This document shows positions 8,003 through 19,851 of a DNA stretch of 64,000 bases, piece after piece. Numbering within the stretch: the first letter of the stretch is position 1; each line of letters begins with the position of its first letter. The notes below the pieces were generated by a model. That model had not been told where the DNA came from and searched no databases. It saw only the letters and a list, made by a program, of their open reading frames with translations. The position numbers were made by a program, and so were the translations under genes. The DNA comes from Phycicoccus endophyticus (GTDB lineage: Bacteria > Actinomycetota > Actinomycetes > Actinomycetales > Dermatophilaceae). The stretch spans positions 62,001 through 126,000 of the forward strand of contig NZ_JAANCN010000003.1 of the NCBI RefSeq assembly GCF_011326735.1, written 5' to 3'.

Positions 8003-9196
8003 ATGGACGGATGGATGTGGGGCCTGCTCGGTCTGGTCCTCGGCGCGCTCGCCGCCTGGGTCGCCGCGCGGCTGGTGCACCGCGCCGCGGTGGCCGGGGT
8101 CGAGGCCGAACGCCGGCTGCTGCGCGAGCGGGTGCTCGACCTGGAGACCTCGCTCGCCGAGGACATGGAGACCGCGGCGCTGCTCGCCCCCCTCAAGGAC
8201 GCGCTCACGCGCGTCGAGGAGCACGTCGGCGTGCTCGAGCGCGACCGGGTGGAGCAGTTCGGCTCGCTGCGCTCGGTGCTCGCCCGGGTCGAGACCGAGA
8301 CCCAGGGCCTCGGCCGGGCCACCGCCTCGCTCGCCGGCTCGCTGCGTTCCTCCTCCGTGCGTGGCGCGTGGGGCGAGGTCCAGCTGCGGCGGGTGCTCGA
8401 GGCCTCCGGCATGCTCGCCCGCTGCGACTTCGAGGAGCAGGTGTCCGCGGTCACCGCGCACGAGCAGCGGGTGCGCCCCGACGTCGTCGTGCGCCTGCCC
8501 GGCGGCCGCTCGCTCGTCGTCGACGCCAAGGCGCCGATGACCCACTTCCTCGACGCCCAGGCCGAGGAGCTCGACGACGACGCCCGGCTCCGCCTGCTCG
8601 AGCGGCACTCCGAGGGGCTGGCCTCGCACGTCGCCTCCCTCGCCGCCAAGGAGTACTGGTCGGCCTTCCCCGACACCCCCGAGCTCGTCGTGTGCTTCGT
8701 TCCCAGCGACGCGATGCTCGGCGCCGCCCTCGCCGCCCGGCCGAGCCTGCACGAGGATGCCCTCTCGCGACGCGTCGTGCTCGTCGGGCCCGGCGCTCTC
8801 ATGGCCCTGCTGCGCACCGTCGCCTTCACCTGGCAGCAGGAGGCGCTCTCCCGCAGCGCCCAGGAGCTGCTCGACCTGGGCCGCGAGCTCTACCGGCGCC
8901 TCGGCACCCTCGGGGGGCACACGGCGAAGCTGGGCCGCTCCCTGCAGTCCAGCGTCGAGGCGTACAACGCGATGGTCGGCGCCCTGGAGTCACGCGTGCT
9001 CGTCACGGCCCGCCGGATGCGCGACCTCGACGTGGTCACCGACGAGCTCGCCGAGCCGGAGCCGGTGCGCACCGGGCCGCGGCCGCTCACGGCCCAGGAG
9101 CTCATCGACGCGGTGAGCGCCCCGCAGGCCCGCCCCGAGATCGACCCCGCCGGCGTCACCGGCGAGAGCCCACCCGGCGCCCGCTCGGCCGGCTGA
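8003..9196 (+). CDS. rmuC: DNA recombination protein RmuC
   Basis: RmuC-family protein of 397 residues, thought to limit rearrangements at inverted repeats and carrying a restriction-endonuclease-like core. The N-terminal membrane segment (about residues 3-22) is followed by a coiled coil to about residue 110. The conserved core begins at RGAWGEVQLRRVLE, about residue 115, and contains VVDAKAPM at about 170, which holds the family's Asp-x-Lys pair. ATG at 8003 is chosen because it places the hydrophobic anchor at the N-terminus. It converges on ispH with only 11 bases between stops. Confidence 0.92.
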   Translation: MDGWMWGLLGLVLGALAAWVAARLVHRAAVAGVEAERRLLRERVLDLETSLAEDMETAALLAPLKDALTRVEEHVGVLERDRVEQFGSLRSVLARVETETQGLGRATASLAGSLRSSSVRGAWGEVQLRRVLEASGMLARCDFEEQVSAVTAHEQRVRPDVVVRLPGGRSLVVDAKAPMTHFLDAQAEELDDDARLRLLERHSEGLASHVASLAAKEYWSAFPDTPELVVCFVPSDAMLGAALAARPSLHEDALSRRVVLVGPGALMALLRTVAFTWQQEALSRSAQELLDLGRELYRRLGTLGGHTAKLGRSLQSSVEAYNAMVGALESRVLVTARRMRDLDVVTDELAEPEPVRTGPRPLTAQELIDAVSAPQARPEIDPAGVTGESPPGARSAG

Positions 9197-9207
9197 GGTG
9201 GGCCTGC

Positions 9208-10221
9208 TCAGTGCAGCGAGCCGGCTCCGGCGAACGACCCGTCGTGGCGCATCTTGTCCGAGAGGCCGGCGGCCTTGAGGTCCCGCCGGATCTCGTTGGG
9301 GAGTGCGAACATCAGCGACTCCTCCGCGGCCACGACCGGGCGGACGTCCGCGAAGCCGCGGTCGCCGAGGTAGTCCAGCACCCCCCGCACGAGGATCTCG
9401 GGCACCGAGGCCCCCGAGGTGACCCCGACGGTCGAGACCCCGTCGAGCCAGGCCTCGTCGATCTCCTCGGCGTAGTCGACGAGGTGCCCCGCGCGGGTTC
9501 CGTGCTCGAGCGCCACCTCGACGAGGCGCACCGAGTTGGAGGAGTTGCGCGAGCCGACGACGAGCATGAGGTCGCACTCGGCAGCCATCTCCTTGACCGC
9601 GAGCTGGCGGTTCTGCGTCGCGTAGCAGATGTCGTCGCTCGGGGGGTCCTGGAGGCTGGGGAAGCGCTCGCGCAACCGGCGCACCGTCTCCATCGTCTCG
9701 TCCACTGAGAGCGTCGTCTGCGAGAGCCACACGACCTTCTCTGGGTCGCGGACGGTGACGTTCGCGACGTCGTCGGGTCCGTCGACGAGCTGGATGTGCT
9801 CGGGCGCCTCGCCCGAGGTGCCGACGACCTCCTCGTGGCCGTCGTGCCCGATGAGGAGGATGTCGTAGTCGCCGTCGGCGAACCGCACCGCCTCCCGGTG
9901 CACCTTGGTCACGAGCGGGCAGGTGGCGTCGATGGTACGCAGGCCGAGGGCGCGGGCCTCGTCGTGGACAACGGGGGCCACGCCGTGGGCCGAGAAGATG
10001 ACGGTGGCGCCCTCGGGCACCTCGTCGGTCTCGTCGACGAACACCGCACCACGCTGCTCGAGCGTGGTGACGACGTGCTTGTTGTGGACGATCTGTTTGC
10101 GGACGTACACCGGCGGGCCGTAGAGGTCGAGGGCCTTCTCGACGGTCACCACGGCCCGGTCGACCCCGGCGCAGTAGCCGCGGGGGGCGGCGAGCAGGAC
10201 GCGCTTGGTCGGGTCAGGCAT
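9208..10221 (-). CDS. ispH: 4-hydroxy-3-methylbut-2-enyl diphosphate reductase IspH
   Basis: Last enzyme of the non-mevalonate isoprenoid pathway, reducing HMBPP to IPP and DMAPP with an iron-sulfur cluster. Length is 337 residues. The three cluster cysteines sit in [11 protein letters not shown] (about 18), [11 protein letters not shown] (about 109) and ICYATQNRQ (about 207). The TQTTL-like segment appears as [11 protein letters not shown], and VGSRNSSNS is intact. ATG at 10221 has both GGAGG close upstream and a TACGAT box six bases away. It is divergent from xseA across 77 bases, a common arrangement in actinobacteria. Confidence 0.97.
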   Translation of the reverse strand: MPDPTKRVLLAAPRGYCAGVDRAVVTVEKALDLYGPPVYVRKQIVHNKHVVTTLEQRGAVFVDETDEVPEGATVIFSAHGVAPVVHDEARALGLRTIDATCPLVTKVHREAVRFADGDYDILLIGHDGHEEVVGTSGEAPEHIQLVDGPDDVANVTVRDPEKVVWLSQTTLSVDETMETVRRLRERFPSLQDPPSDDICYATQNRQLAVKEMAAECDLMLVVGSRNSSNSVRLVEVALEHGTRAGHLVDYAEEIDEAWLDGVSTVGVTSGASVPEILVRGVLDYLGDRGFADVRPVVAAEESLMFALPNEIRRDLKAAGLSDKMRHDGSFAGAGSLH

Positions 10222-10227
10222 GCCTCC

Positions 10228-10233
10228 ATCGTA
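10228..10233 (-). promoter_or_regulatory. Candidate -10 box for ispH (leaderless)
   Basis: TACGAT on the minus strand ends exactly six bases before the ispH ATG. The intervening bases are GGAGGC, so a very short leader or a leaderless start are both possible. Confidence 0.5.
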
Positions 10234-10286
10234 GGTGGGCCCGCTCGGGGACCCGAATCGTCGGGCCCGTGGAGGGTGCGGGCGCC

Positions 10287-10292
10287 TAGGGT
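10287..10292 (+). promoter_or_regulatory. Candidate -10 box for xseA (leaderless)
   Basis: TAGGGT ends six bases before the xseA ATG at 10299, with only a C-rich run between and no ribosome-binding site. The -35 region is not recognisable. Confidence 0.5.
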
Positions 10293-10298
10293 TCCCCC

Positions 10299-11567
10299 AT
10301 GAGCACACCGGCCGGGCCCGCGCTGCCGGAGAAGGCCGCGGACACCACGGCGGAGCAGCCGTGGCCGGTCCGGCTGCTCTCGATGAAGATCGGCGAGTAC
10401 GTCGAGCGGATGTCGGTGCTGTGGGTCGAGGGGCAGGTCGTGCAGCTGACCCGTCGGCCCGGGGCACGCACCGCCTACCTCACCCTGCGCGACCCCGACG
10501 TCGACATGAGCCTGTCGTGCTCGGTCCACGTCAACGCCCTCGACGCCATGCCCGGCCCGCTCACCGAGGGCGCCCGCGTCGTCCTCCAGGCCAAGCCCGC
10601 CTTCTGGACCCAGCGCGGCTCGCTCGTCCTCGACACCCGGCAGATCCGCCCCGTCGGCGTGGGCGAGCTCCTGGCCCGGCTCGAGTACCTCAAGCGCCAC
10701 CTGGCCCAGGAGGGGCTCTTCGACCGGGAGCGCAAGCGCCCGCTGCCCTTCCTGCCCCGCCGGATCGGTCTCGTCTGCGGGCGGGCGAGCGCCGCCGAGA
10801 AGGACGTCGTCGAGAACACCCTGCGCCGGTGGCCGAGCGCGCGCTTCGAGATCCGGCAGGTGGCCGTCCAGGGGGCCAACGCGGTCGCCGAGGTCACCGC
10901 CGCGCTCGCCGAGCTCGACGCCCTCCCCGAGGTCGACGTCGTCGTCGTCGCCCGCGGCGGCGGAGGCGTCGAGGAGCTCCTGCCGTTCTCGAACGAGGCG
11001 ATGCTGCGAGCCGTCGCCGCCGCGAGCACCCCCGTCGTCAGCGCCATCGGCCACGACGTCGACACCCCCCTGCTCGACCTCGTCGCCGACCACCGCGCCT
11101 CGACCCCGACCGACGCCGCGGCGGCGATCGTTCCCGATGCCGTGGCCGAACGGCACGGCCTCGCCGGCGCGCGCGCCCGCGGCCGGCGGGCGCTGGCCGG
11201 GCAGCTGCACCACGAGCGGCGGCGGCTCACCGAGCTCTCCAGCCGGCCGGTGCTCGCGGACAAGGGCGCCTTCCTGCGCACGCAGCGCGAGGTGCTGAGC
11301 GCCCTGCGCACCCGGGCCCGCCACCGGGTCGAGGCGGCAGTGCAGCGCGAGCGCGACCGCGTCGGCCACCTCCGCACCCAGGCCCGCACCCTCTCGCCAC
11401 AGTCGACCCTCGACCGCGGCTACGCCGTCGTCCAGCAGGCGCGGGGCGCACTCGTCACCGACCCCGCCGCGCTCACCGCCGACGAGCTGCTCCGCGTGCG
11501 GGTCGCCCGGGGAGACTTCGGCGTGCGCGTCCTCGGGGCCCAGACCGGCGACACAGGTGGCGCGTAG
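10299..11567 (+). CDS. xseA: Exodeoxyribonuclease VII large subunit
   Basis: Catalytic subunit of exonuclease VII, 422 residues, which degrades single-stranded DNA in both directions together with several copies of XseB. The N-terminal OB-fold spans about residues 25-120 (ISVWVEGQV-like segment [11 protein letters not shown]). The catalytic core includes [13 protein letters not shown] at about 150, [16 protein letters not shown] at about 220 and [17 protein letters not shown] at about 250. A basic helical region and a short C-terminal domain with LDRGYAVV follow. The xseB ATG lies nine bases after its TAG stop. Confidence 0.96.
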   Translation: MSTPAGPALPEKAADTTAEQPWPVRLLSMKIGEYVERMSVLWVEGQVVQLTRRPGARTAYLTLRDPDVDMSLSCSVHVNALDAMPGPLTEGARVVLQAKPAFWTQRGSLVLDTRQIRPVGVGELLARLEYLKRHLAQEGLFDRERKRPLPFLPRRIGLVCGRASAAEKDVVENTLRRWPSARFEIRQVAVQGANAVAEVTAALAELDALPEVDVVVVARGGGGVEELLPFSNEAMLRAVAAASTPVVSAIGHDVDTPLLDLVADHRASTPTDAAAAIVPDAVAERHGLAGARARGRRALAGQLHHERRRLTELSSRPVLADKGAFLRTQREVLSALRTRARHRVEAAVQRERDRVGHLRTQARTLSPQSTLDRGYAVVQQARGALVTDPAALTADELLRVRVARGDFGVRVLGAQTGDTGGA

Positions 11568-11570
11568 GCT
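11565..11570 (+). promoter_or_regulatory. Candidate -10 box for xseB overlapping the xseA stop
   Basis: TAGGCT lies six bases before the xseB ATG, and its first three bases are the xseA stop codon. It fits the leaderless module of this window, so xseB could also be transcribed alone. Confidence 0.4.
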
Positions 11571-11576
11571 CGCGCC

Positions 11577-11807
11577 ATGTCGACCGACACTCCCCCGCCC
11601 GAGGGCGGGCCCCACGCGGACGTCGCCGGGCTCGGCTACGAGCAGGCCCGGGACGAGCTCGTCGACATCGTCGCCCGCCTCGAGAGCGGGCAGGTCGGCA
11701 TCGAGGAGAGCATGGTGCTCTGGGAGCGCGGGGAGGCGCTCGCCGCGCACTGCGCCACGTGGCTCGACCAGGCCGAGCAGCGGATCGCCGGCGACGAGGC
11801 GGACTGA
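11577..11807 (+). CDS. xseB: Exodeoxyribonuclease VII small subunit
   Basis: Small helical subunit of 76 residues that binds XseA. The characteristic helical hairpin runs from GYEQARDELVDIVARLESGQVG, here cut to its diagnostic parts ARDELVDIVARLE and LWERGEALAAHC, with typical family length. The N-terminal 18 residues are Pro/Gly-rich and probably disordered. It immediately follows xseA, as in most bacteria. Confidence 0.93.
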   Translation: MSTDTPPPEGGPHADVAGLGYEQARDELVDIVARLESGQVGIEESMVLWERGEALAAHCATWLDQAEQRIAGDEAD

Positions 11808-11935
11808 CGCACCTCGCAGGCCACGCGGTCAAGTCGATGGCCACCGACCGGGTCGCGGTCCTGCGTTCGGAGGTCGCGGAGCTGGGTCGTGGGCTGGCCG
11901 ATCAGGGCCGTCGGCGCGAACGCCCGGCCCCCGCG

Positions 11936-12493
11936 TCACTCCACCGGCTGGAGGTGCTCGATGTAGGTCGTCATCTCCTCGAACGTGGCCGTCCCGGTGA
12001 CGAGGGTCGCGAGCTCGCCCGACCCGGTGGTGGGGAGCGAGAGCAGGCTGTTCTGCACCTTGCCGTCACGCACGTACTTGCCCCAGGTGAGCCCCCCGAT
12101 CTCGAGGTCGCCCTCGCGCGGGGCCCGGTTGGTCTGTGCCCGGACCCAGGCGGCGCTGGGGTCCTGGGTCTGCTCGACCGCGACGAACGTGCCCGAGGGC
12201 GTCTCGTAGCCCACGTGCCAGGTCATGAAGCCGTCGGTGCCGCGGACGTACCGGACCGAAGTGGGCGTCCAGTCCTCCGGCAGCCCGGTGGGCTCGACGA
12301 TCGGCCAGCCGGTCTGCTCGGCCACCTCGACCGCCGTGCCGTGCACGTCCTGGGGCGGCCCACCGACGCGGTCGACCCGTGGCACGAGGAGGACGAGGAC
12401 GGCCACCATCCCCAGCACGGCGAGCAGCGAGTAGACGAGGTTCTTCGTCGACCCCATCGAGTAGCGGCTCGGCGGGGCGGTCGGTGTGCTCAC
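11936..12493 (-). CDS. DUF4245 domain-containing membrane-anchored protein
   Basis: Protein of 185 residues of the actinobacterial DUF4245 family. After a short cytoplasmic N-terminus there is one membrane helix at about residues 18-38 (VYSLLAVLGMVAVLVLLVP), then an extracytoplasmic domain of about 145 residues. Family-typical features are PTGLPEDWTPTSVRY and the tail LVTGTATFEEM. GTG at 12493 is assumed; ATG at 12457 just before the helix is possible. The gene converges on xseB, which fits the common actinobacterial neighbourhood of exonuclease VII genes. The biochemical role is unknown. Confidence 0.85.
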   Translation of the reverse strand: MSTPTAPPSRYSMGSTKNLVYSLLAVLGMVAVLVLLVPRVDRVGGPPQDVHGTAVEVAEQTGWPIVEPTGLPEDWTPTSVRYVRGTDGFMTWHVGYETPSGTFVAVEQTQDPSAAWVRAQTNRAPREGDLEIGGLTWGKYVRDGKVQNSLLSLPTTGSGELATLVTGTATFEEMTTYIEHLQPVE

Positions 12494-12542
12494 CGGCCCA
12501 TCGTCGCCGACGGGCAGGGCGATCCGCCAACCACCCCCGGCG

Positions 12543-12548
12543 ATAGGG
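12543..12548 (+). promoter_or_regulatory. Weak candidate -10 box ahead of the pfkB-fumarase operon
   Basis: TAGGGT would put the start near 12555, leaving a leader of about 65 bases before the kinase GTG. The leader carries GAGAGG and CAGGA purine elements. No -35 match is seen. Confidence 0.3.
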
Positions 12549-12619
12549 TCTGAAGCGGACGCCCTCGCCACGGGAGGTGGGGACGTCGAGCGTGCCGCAG
12601 CCAGAGAGGTCAGGATGCC

Positions 12620-13545
12620 GTGAGCGTCACCGCGCCGCCCGTCGTCGTCGTCGGAGAGCTCCTCGTCGACATCGTCCACCACCCCGACGGCAGCTCCGCC
12701 GAGCACGTCGGCGGGTCCCCCGCCAACGTCGCGATGGGCCTGGCCCGGCTCGGCCACGACACCCACCTGGCCTGTCTCGTCGGCGACGACGAGCGCGGGC
12801 GGATGTGCGCCCGGCACGTCGAGTCCACCGGCGTCCACCTCCTTCCCGGCAGCCGCAGCCCCGAGCACCCCACCTCGACCGCGATCGCCACTCTCGACGA
12901 CTCCGGCGCGGCAACCTACGACTTCGACCTGCACTGGGACCTGCCCCCGGTGCAGCTGCCCTCGGGGACGGGTCACCTGCACACCGGCTCCATCGGAACC
13001 ACGCTCGAGCCCGGGGAGGCCGAGGTGACCGCGGCCGTGCACCGGGCGCGGGCGGGCGGCACCGTCTCCTACGACCCCAACGCGCGGCCGACGATCATGG
13101 GCGAGGTCGAGACCGTCCGCCCCCGGGTCGAGGAGCTCGTCGGCCTCGCCGACGTCGTCAAGTGCTCCGAGGACGACCTCGCCTGGCTCTACCCCGACGA
13201 GGCCCCATCGGCGGTGATGGCGCGCTGGGCCGCCCTCGGTGCCTCGCTCGTGGTCGTCACGCTCGGCGGCGACGGAGTCGCCTGGCGCACGGCCTCCGGC
13301 GAGGACGACCGCGAGCCCGCGCGGGTCAGGGACGTCGTCGACACGGTCGGGGCGGGCGACTCCTTCATGGCCGGGCTGCTCTCCGGCCTGCTGGACGCCG
13401 GCCTGCTCGGCAGCACCGACGCCCGCGGCCGGCTGGCCGCCGCCACCCTCGCCGACGTCCGGCCCGCCGTCGAGCGTGCGCTGGCCACGAGCGGTCTCAC
13501 CGTCCGGCACGCCGGTGCCTACGCCCCCACCCGCGAGGAGCTGCC

Positions 13546-13549
<4 letters not shown>
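12620..13549 (+). CDS. PfkB family carbohydrate kinase (fructokinase-like)
   Basis: Ribokinase-fold sugar kinase of 309 residues. Signature 1, [15 protein letters not shown], is at about residues 31-45. Signature 2, [12 protein letters not shown], is at about 238-249 and carries the catalytic Asp and the anion hole. [12 protein letters not shown] before signature 2 is also typical. Fructose is the likeliest substrate by overall resemblance, but other ketoses or nucleosides cannot be excluded. GTG at 12620 is preceded by AGGA. Its TGA overlaps the ATG of the fumarase gene (ATGA), so the two are translationally coupled. Confidence 0.88.
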
Positions 13550-15245
<1,696 letters not shown>

Positions 15246-15249
<4 letters not shown>

Positions 15250-15758
15250 CCGCACCCACCCACCCGCAGGACTTCGAGGACCTCCTCGCCGCGAACGAGC
15301 AGTTCGCCCTGAGCTTCGACCTCGCCGGCTTCGACGGGGTCGCCGCGGCCGGCGTCGCCATCGTCACGTGCATGGACAGCCGGATCGACCCCCTGGGGAT
15401 GGTGGGGCTGCACCCAGGGGACGCGAAGATCTTCCGCAACCCCGGCGGCCGGGTGACCCCCCAGGCGCTCGAGGCCCTGGTCCTCGGCGTGCACCTGCTC
15501 AACGTCGACCGCATCCTCGTCATCCCGCACACCCGTTGCGCCGTGGCCACGCACACCGAGGAGGAGCTCCAGGAGCGGGTCAGCGCCTCGGCCGGCGTCG
15601 ACGCCTCGTGGCACGACTTCAACGTCGTCTCCGACCAGCACGCGGCCCTCGAGCACGACGTCCACGTCCTGCGGTCGCACCCGCTCATCGGCGAGCGCGC
15701 GCTCGTCGGCGGGTTCATGTACGACGTCGACACCGGCCTGGTCCGGCGGCTCATGTGA
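15246..15758 (+). CDS. Beta-class carbonic anhydrase
   Basis: Zinc enzyme of 170 residues interconverting CO2 and bicarbonate. The zinc site is visible as CMDSR at about residues 41-45 (Cys, Asp-Arg dyad) and the second metal pair as HTRC at about 98-101. It belongs to the short actinobacterial branch resembling Rv1284-type enzymes. GTG at 15246 overlaps the fumarase stop, and its own TGA overlaps the next start. Coupling to fumarase suggests bicarbonate supply to carboxylations feeding the TCA cycle, which is inference. Confidence 0.9.
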
Positions 15759-16594
15759 CCGTGGCGCTGGAGGGGATCGCCCTCCACCCCGTCAAGAGCA
15801 CCGCGATCCGCCCCGTGCGCCGGGCCACGGTCGACCCGTGGGGCCTCGTCGGCGACCGCCGGTGGATGGTGACGCTCCCCGGCGGTGAGTGCCTCACGGC
15901 GCGGGAGGACCACGGGCTCTTCGCGGTCACGGCCGACACCCCCGACTCCGCGACCGGGCTGGGCTGCGCGCTGCGGCTGCGCGCCGCCGGCCGGCCCGAC
16001 CTGCTGGTGCAGGAGCCCCACGGGGAGCCGGCCACGGTCACCGTGCACGGCCGCCCACTCACCGGCCGGGACGCCGGACAGGAGGCGGCCGAGTGGCTCG
16101 GCGTCTCTCTCGGACGGGACGACGTGCGTCTCGTCCACGTCGCCACGCCGCGCGGGCTCAACCCGCGCCACGCCCGCCCCGGCGAGGCGACGGCCTTCGC
16201 CGACGGCTACCCCGTCACCCTCGCCTCCACCGTCTCGCTGCGGCGGCTGCGCGACTGGGTCACCGAGGTCGCGCTCGAGCGCGGCGAGGAGCCCACCGAC
16301 ATCGGCATCGAGCGCTTCCGGCCCAACCTCGTCGTCGACGGGGACCTCGAGCCGTTCGCCGAGGACCACTGGGCCTCGGTCACGGTCGGCGCGGTGACCT
16401 TCCGGGTCGTCAAGCCGGTCGACCGCTGTGTCATGACGACGATCGACCCGCGAAGCCGGGAGGGCGGCCGCGAGCCGATCCGCACCCTGGCCCGCCACCG
16501 CGCGTGGGACGGCCGGACCTGGTTCGCCGTGCAGCTCGTCCCGGAGACCGCGGGCGAGCTGCGCATCGGTGACGAGGTGCGGCCTGCCGGGTAG
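15755..16594 (+). CDS. MOSC domain-containing protein (YcbX type)
   Basis: Molybdenum-cofactor-sulfurase C-terminal family protein of 279 residues. An N-terminal beta-barrel domain (LHPVKSTAIRPVRRA, GDRRWMV, CLTARE) is followed by the MOSC domain. That contains IERFRPNLVVDG at about residue 190 and PVDRCVMTTIDP at about 222, whose Cys is the conserved residue linked to cofactor-sulfur handling. Related proteins reduce N-hydroxylated bases with molybdenum cofactor. No ferredoxin domain is fused. GTG at 15755 overlaps the carbonic anhydrase stop, so this is the fourth coupled gene of the operon. Confidence 0.88.
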   Translation: MTVALEGIALHPVKSTAIRPVRRATVDPWGLVGDRRWMVTLPGGECLTAREDHGLFAVTADTPDSATGLGCALRLRAAGRPDLLVQEPHGEPATVTVHGRPLTGRDAGQEAAEWLGVSLGRDDVRLVHVATPRGLNPRHARPGEATAFADGYPVTLASTVSLRRLRDWVTEVALERGEEPTDIGIERFRPNLVVDGDLEPFAEDHWASVTVGAVTFRVVKPVDRCVMTTIDPRSREGGREPIRTLARHRAWDGRTWFAVQLVPETAGELRIGDEVRPAG

Positions 16595-16597
16595 GTT
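16592..16597 (+). promoter_or_regulatory. Candidate -10 box for the GH1 gene
   Basis: TAGGTT ends six bases before the ATG at 16604, and its TAG is the stop codon of the MOSC gene. It suggests a leaderless internal promoter for the glycosidase. Confidence 0.45.
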
Positions 16598-16603
16598 GCC
16601 GGT

Positions 16604-17986
<1,383 letters not shown>

Positions 17987-17993
17987 CCCCCCG

Positions 17994-19178
17994 GTGAGCC
18001 GGGCGGTCACCGTCGTCGGCGGCGGCATCGTCGGGCTCGCCGTCGCCGAGCGGCTCGTGCGCGAGGACCCCTCGACCCGGGTCACCGTCCTGGAGAAGGA
18101 GAGTGGCTGGGCCCGGCACCAGACCGGCCGCAACAGCGGCGTGGTCCACTCCGGTCTCTACTACGCCCCCGGCAGCGCCAAGGCCCGGTGGTGCCGTGCC
18201 GGCGCGGCCGAGCTGTGGCGTCTCGCCCGCGAGGAGGACCTCCCGCACGCGGTCACGGGCAAGCTCGTCGTCGCCACCGACGCCGCGGAGCTGCCACGCC
18301 TCGAGGCCCTCTGCGAGCGCGGCCTGGCCAACGGGCTCGCCGTCCGCCGGCTCGACGCGGCCGAAGCACGCGAGCACGAGCCGCACGTGGCGGCCCTGGC
18401 GGCGCTGTACGTGCCCGAGACCGGCGTCGTCGACTACCGCGCGGTCTGCGCCGCCCTCGTCGGGCGGCTCGCGGCGGCGGGTGCCGACCTGCGGCTCAGC
18501 GCCGAGGTGGTCGGCGGCCGGGAGGACGCGCGAGGCGTGCGCGTCGAGACCACGACCGGTGAGGTCGCGTCCGACGTCGTCGTCAACTGCGCCGGGCTGC
18601 ACACCGACGTCGTCGCGCGCCGGCTCGGGCACGAGCCGTCGGTGCGCGTCGTCCCGTTCCGTGGGGAGTACCGGGAGCTCGCCCCCGAGGCGACGCATCT
18701 GGTCCGCGGCCTGGTGTACCCCGTACCGGACCCCGAGCTGCCCTTCCTCGGCGTCCACCTCACCCGCGGCGTCGACGGCACGGTCCACGCCGGGCCCAAC
18801 GCCGTCCTCGCCCTGGCCCGGGAGGGCTACGGCTGGCGCACGGTCGACCCGGGCGACCTCGCGCAGACCCTCGCCTACCCGGGGCTGTGGCGGCTGGCGC
18901 GCCACCAGCTGCGCACCGGCGCCGCCGAGGTGGCTCGTTCGCTCTCGCGGCGGCGCTTCGGTGACAGCCTGCGCCGGCTCGTACCTGCGCTGCGTGACGA
19001 GGACCTGCGCCCCGCCCCGGCAGGCGTGCGGGCCCAGGCGGTGGCTCCCGACGGCCGCCTCGTCGACGACTTCCTCCTCGAGCGCTCCGGGCGCTGCGTC
19101 CACGTCCTCAACGCGCCCTCCCCCGCCGCGACGGCCTCCCTCGAGATCGCCCGCAACGTCGTCGGCCTCCTCCCGTGA
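17994..19178 (+). CDS. L-2-hydroxyglutarate oxidase (LhgO-like FAD protein)
   Basis: FAD-dependent oxidoreductase of 394 residues in the DAO superfamily. The dinucleotide motif VVGGGIVGLAVAE is at residues 6-18. GRNSGVVHSGLYY at about 45-57 is diagnostic for the LhgO/YgaF branch, which oxidises L-2-hydroxyglutarate to 2-oxoglutarate and passes electrons to the membrane quinone pool. The C-terminal LNAPSPAATASLEIA segment is also typical. GTG at 17994 lies seven bases after the GH1 stop, with GGTG-rich but weak ribosome-binding sequence. A perfect palindrome overlaps its stop. Confidence 0.85.
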   Translation: MSRAVTVVGGGIVGLAVAERLVREDPSTRVTVLEKESGWARHQTGRNSGVVHSGLYYAPGSAKARWCRAGAAELWRLAREEDLPHAVTGKLVVATDAAELPRLEALCERGLANGLAVRRLDAAEAREHEPHVAALAALYVPETGVVDYRAVCAALVGRLAAAGADLRLSAEVVGGREDARGVRVETTTGEVASDVVVNCAGLHTDVVARRLGHEPSVRVVPFRGEYRELAPEATHLVRGLVYPVPDPELPFLGVHLTRGVDGTVHAGPNAVLALAREGYGWRTVDPGDLAQTLAYPGLWRLARHQLRTGAAEVARSLSRRRFGDSLRRLVPALRDEDLRPAPAGVRAQAVAPDGRLVDDFLLERSGRCVHVLNAPSPAATASLEIARNVVGLLP

Positions 19179-19195
19179 TCACGGGAGGAGGCCGA
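19162..19195. terminator. Perfect palindromic bidirectional terminator
   Basis: The 34 bases are a perfect palindrome centred on GTGATCAC; each arm includes CGGCCTCCTCCCG. It contains the stop codon of the LhgO-like gene and ends 14 bases before the stop of the convergent ohr gene, so one element can end both transcripts. Confidence 0.8.
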
Positions 19196-19209
19196 GGGAC
19201 GGCGCCGGC

Positions 19210-19635
19210 TCAGGCGGGCTTGCCGACGACGGTGACGTCGATGTTGCCGCGGGTCGCCTTGCTGTAGGGGCAGAACTCGTGGGCGAGGTCGGCCAGCCGC
19301 TGGGCGGTCTCCTCGTCGACCCCGGGGATCGTCGTGGTCAGCGCGACCGCGAGGCCGAAGCCCGTGGCGGTCTCACCGAGGGTGACGTCGGCCGTGGTCT
19401 CGGCCGCGGAGGCGTCGACACCCTCACGCTGCGCGACGAGCGCGAGCGCTCCGTTGTAGCACGCGGCGTACCCGGCGGCGAAGAGCGTCTCGGGGTTGGC
19501 GACCGGGTTGCTCGGGTTGGGCTTGCCGAGCGGCAGGTCGACGACGCCGTCGGCGCTGCGGGTGTGGCCGGAGCGGCCTCCCGTGGCGGTCGCAGCGATG
19601 CTGTAGAGCGGCTTGTCGAGGGACTCGTAGGGCAC
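19210..19635 (-). CDS. ohr: Organic hydroperoxide resistance protein (Ohr/OsmC family)
   Basis: Thiol peroxidase of 141 residues that detoxifies organic hydroperoxides. The peroxidatic Cys is in YAACYNGAL (about residue 60) and the resolving Cys in HEFCPYSKATRGN (about 125), the Ohr rather than OsmC pattern. The N-terminal YSIAATATGGRSGHTRS strand is conserved. GTG at 19635 has AAGGAG five bases upstream. No MarR-type ohrR gene lies next to it, unlike many Ohr loci. Confidence 0.93.
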   Translation of the reverse strand: MPYESLDKPLYSIAATATGGRSGHTRSADGVVDLPLGKPNPSNPVANPETLFAAGYAACYNGALALVAQREGVDASAAETTADVTLGETATGFGLAVALTTTIPGVDEETAQRLADLAHEFCPYSKATRGNIDVTVVGKPA

Positions 19636-19708
19636 GGGCACTCCTTGGGTGCGGCGTCGGGTGGTCCTCGGGGCCAACAGGCCCCGCCACGCCTCCATTC
19701 CCGCGGCC

Positions 19709-19842
19709 CCGGAAGACCTCTCCGACCCGCGCGCAGCTCGCCGGCCCGAGGCACGCTCGCCGGCCCGGGGTGTCATGACGCCATGGTTCGGCGCGATCGC
19801 CGCGGTCGAGCGCAGTCGACGTGGGTCGGAGAGGTCTTCCGG
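19709..19842. repeat. 20-bp inverted repeat enclosing 94 bases between glmM and ohr
   Basis: CCGGAAGACCTCTCCGACCC at 19709-19728 recurs as its exact reverse complement at 19823-19842. The enclosed segment has two copies of a GCTCGCCGGCCCG block (about 19737-19774). The right arm begins ten bases past the glmM stop. It could fold into a long-loop hairpin after glmM, be paired sites for a dimeric regulator, or be a small mobile-element scar. Confidence 0.7.
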
Positions 19843-19851
19843 CGGCGGGGG

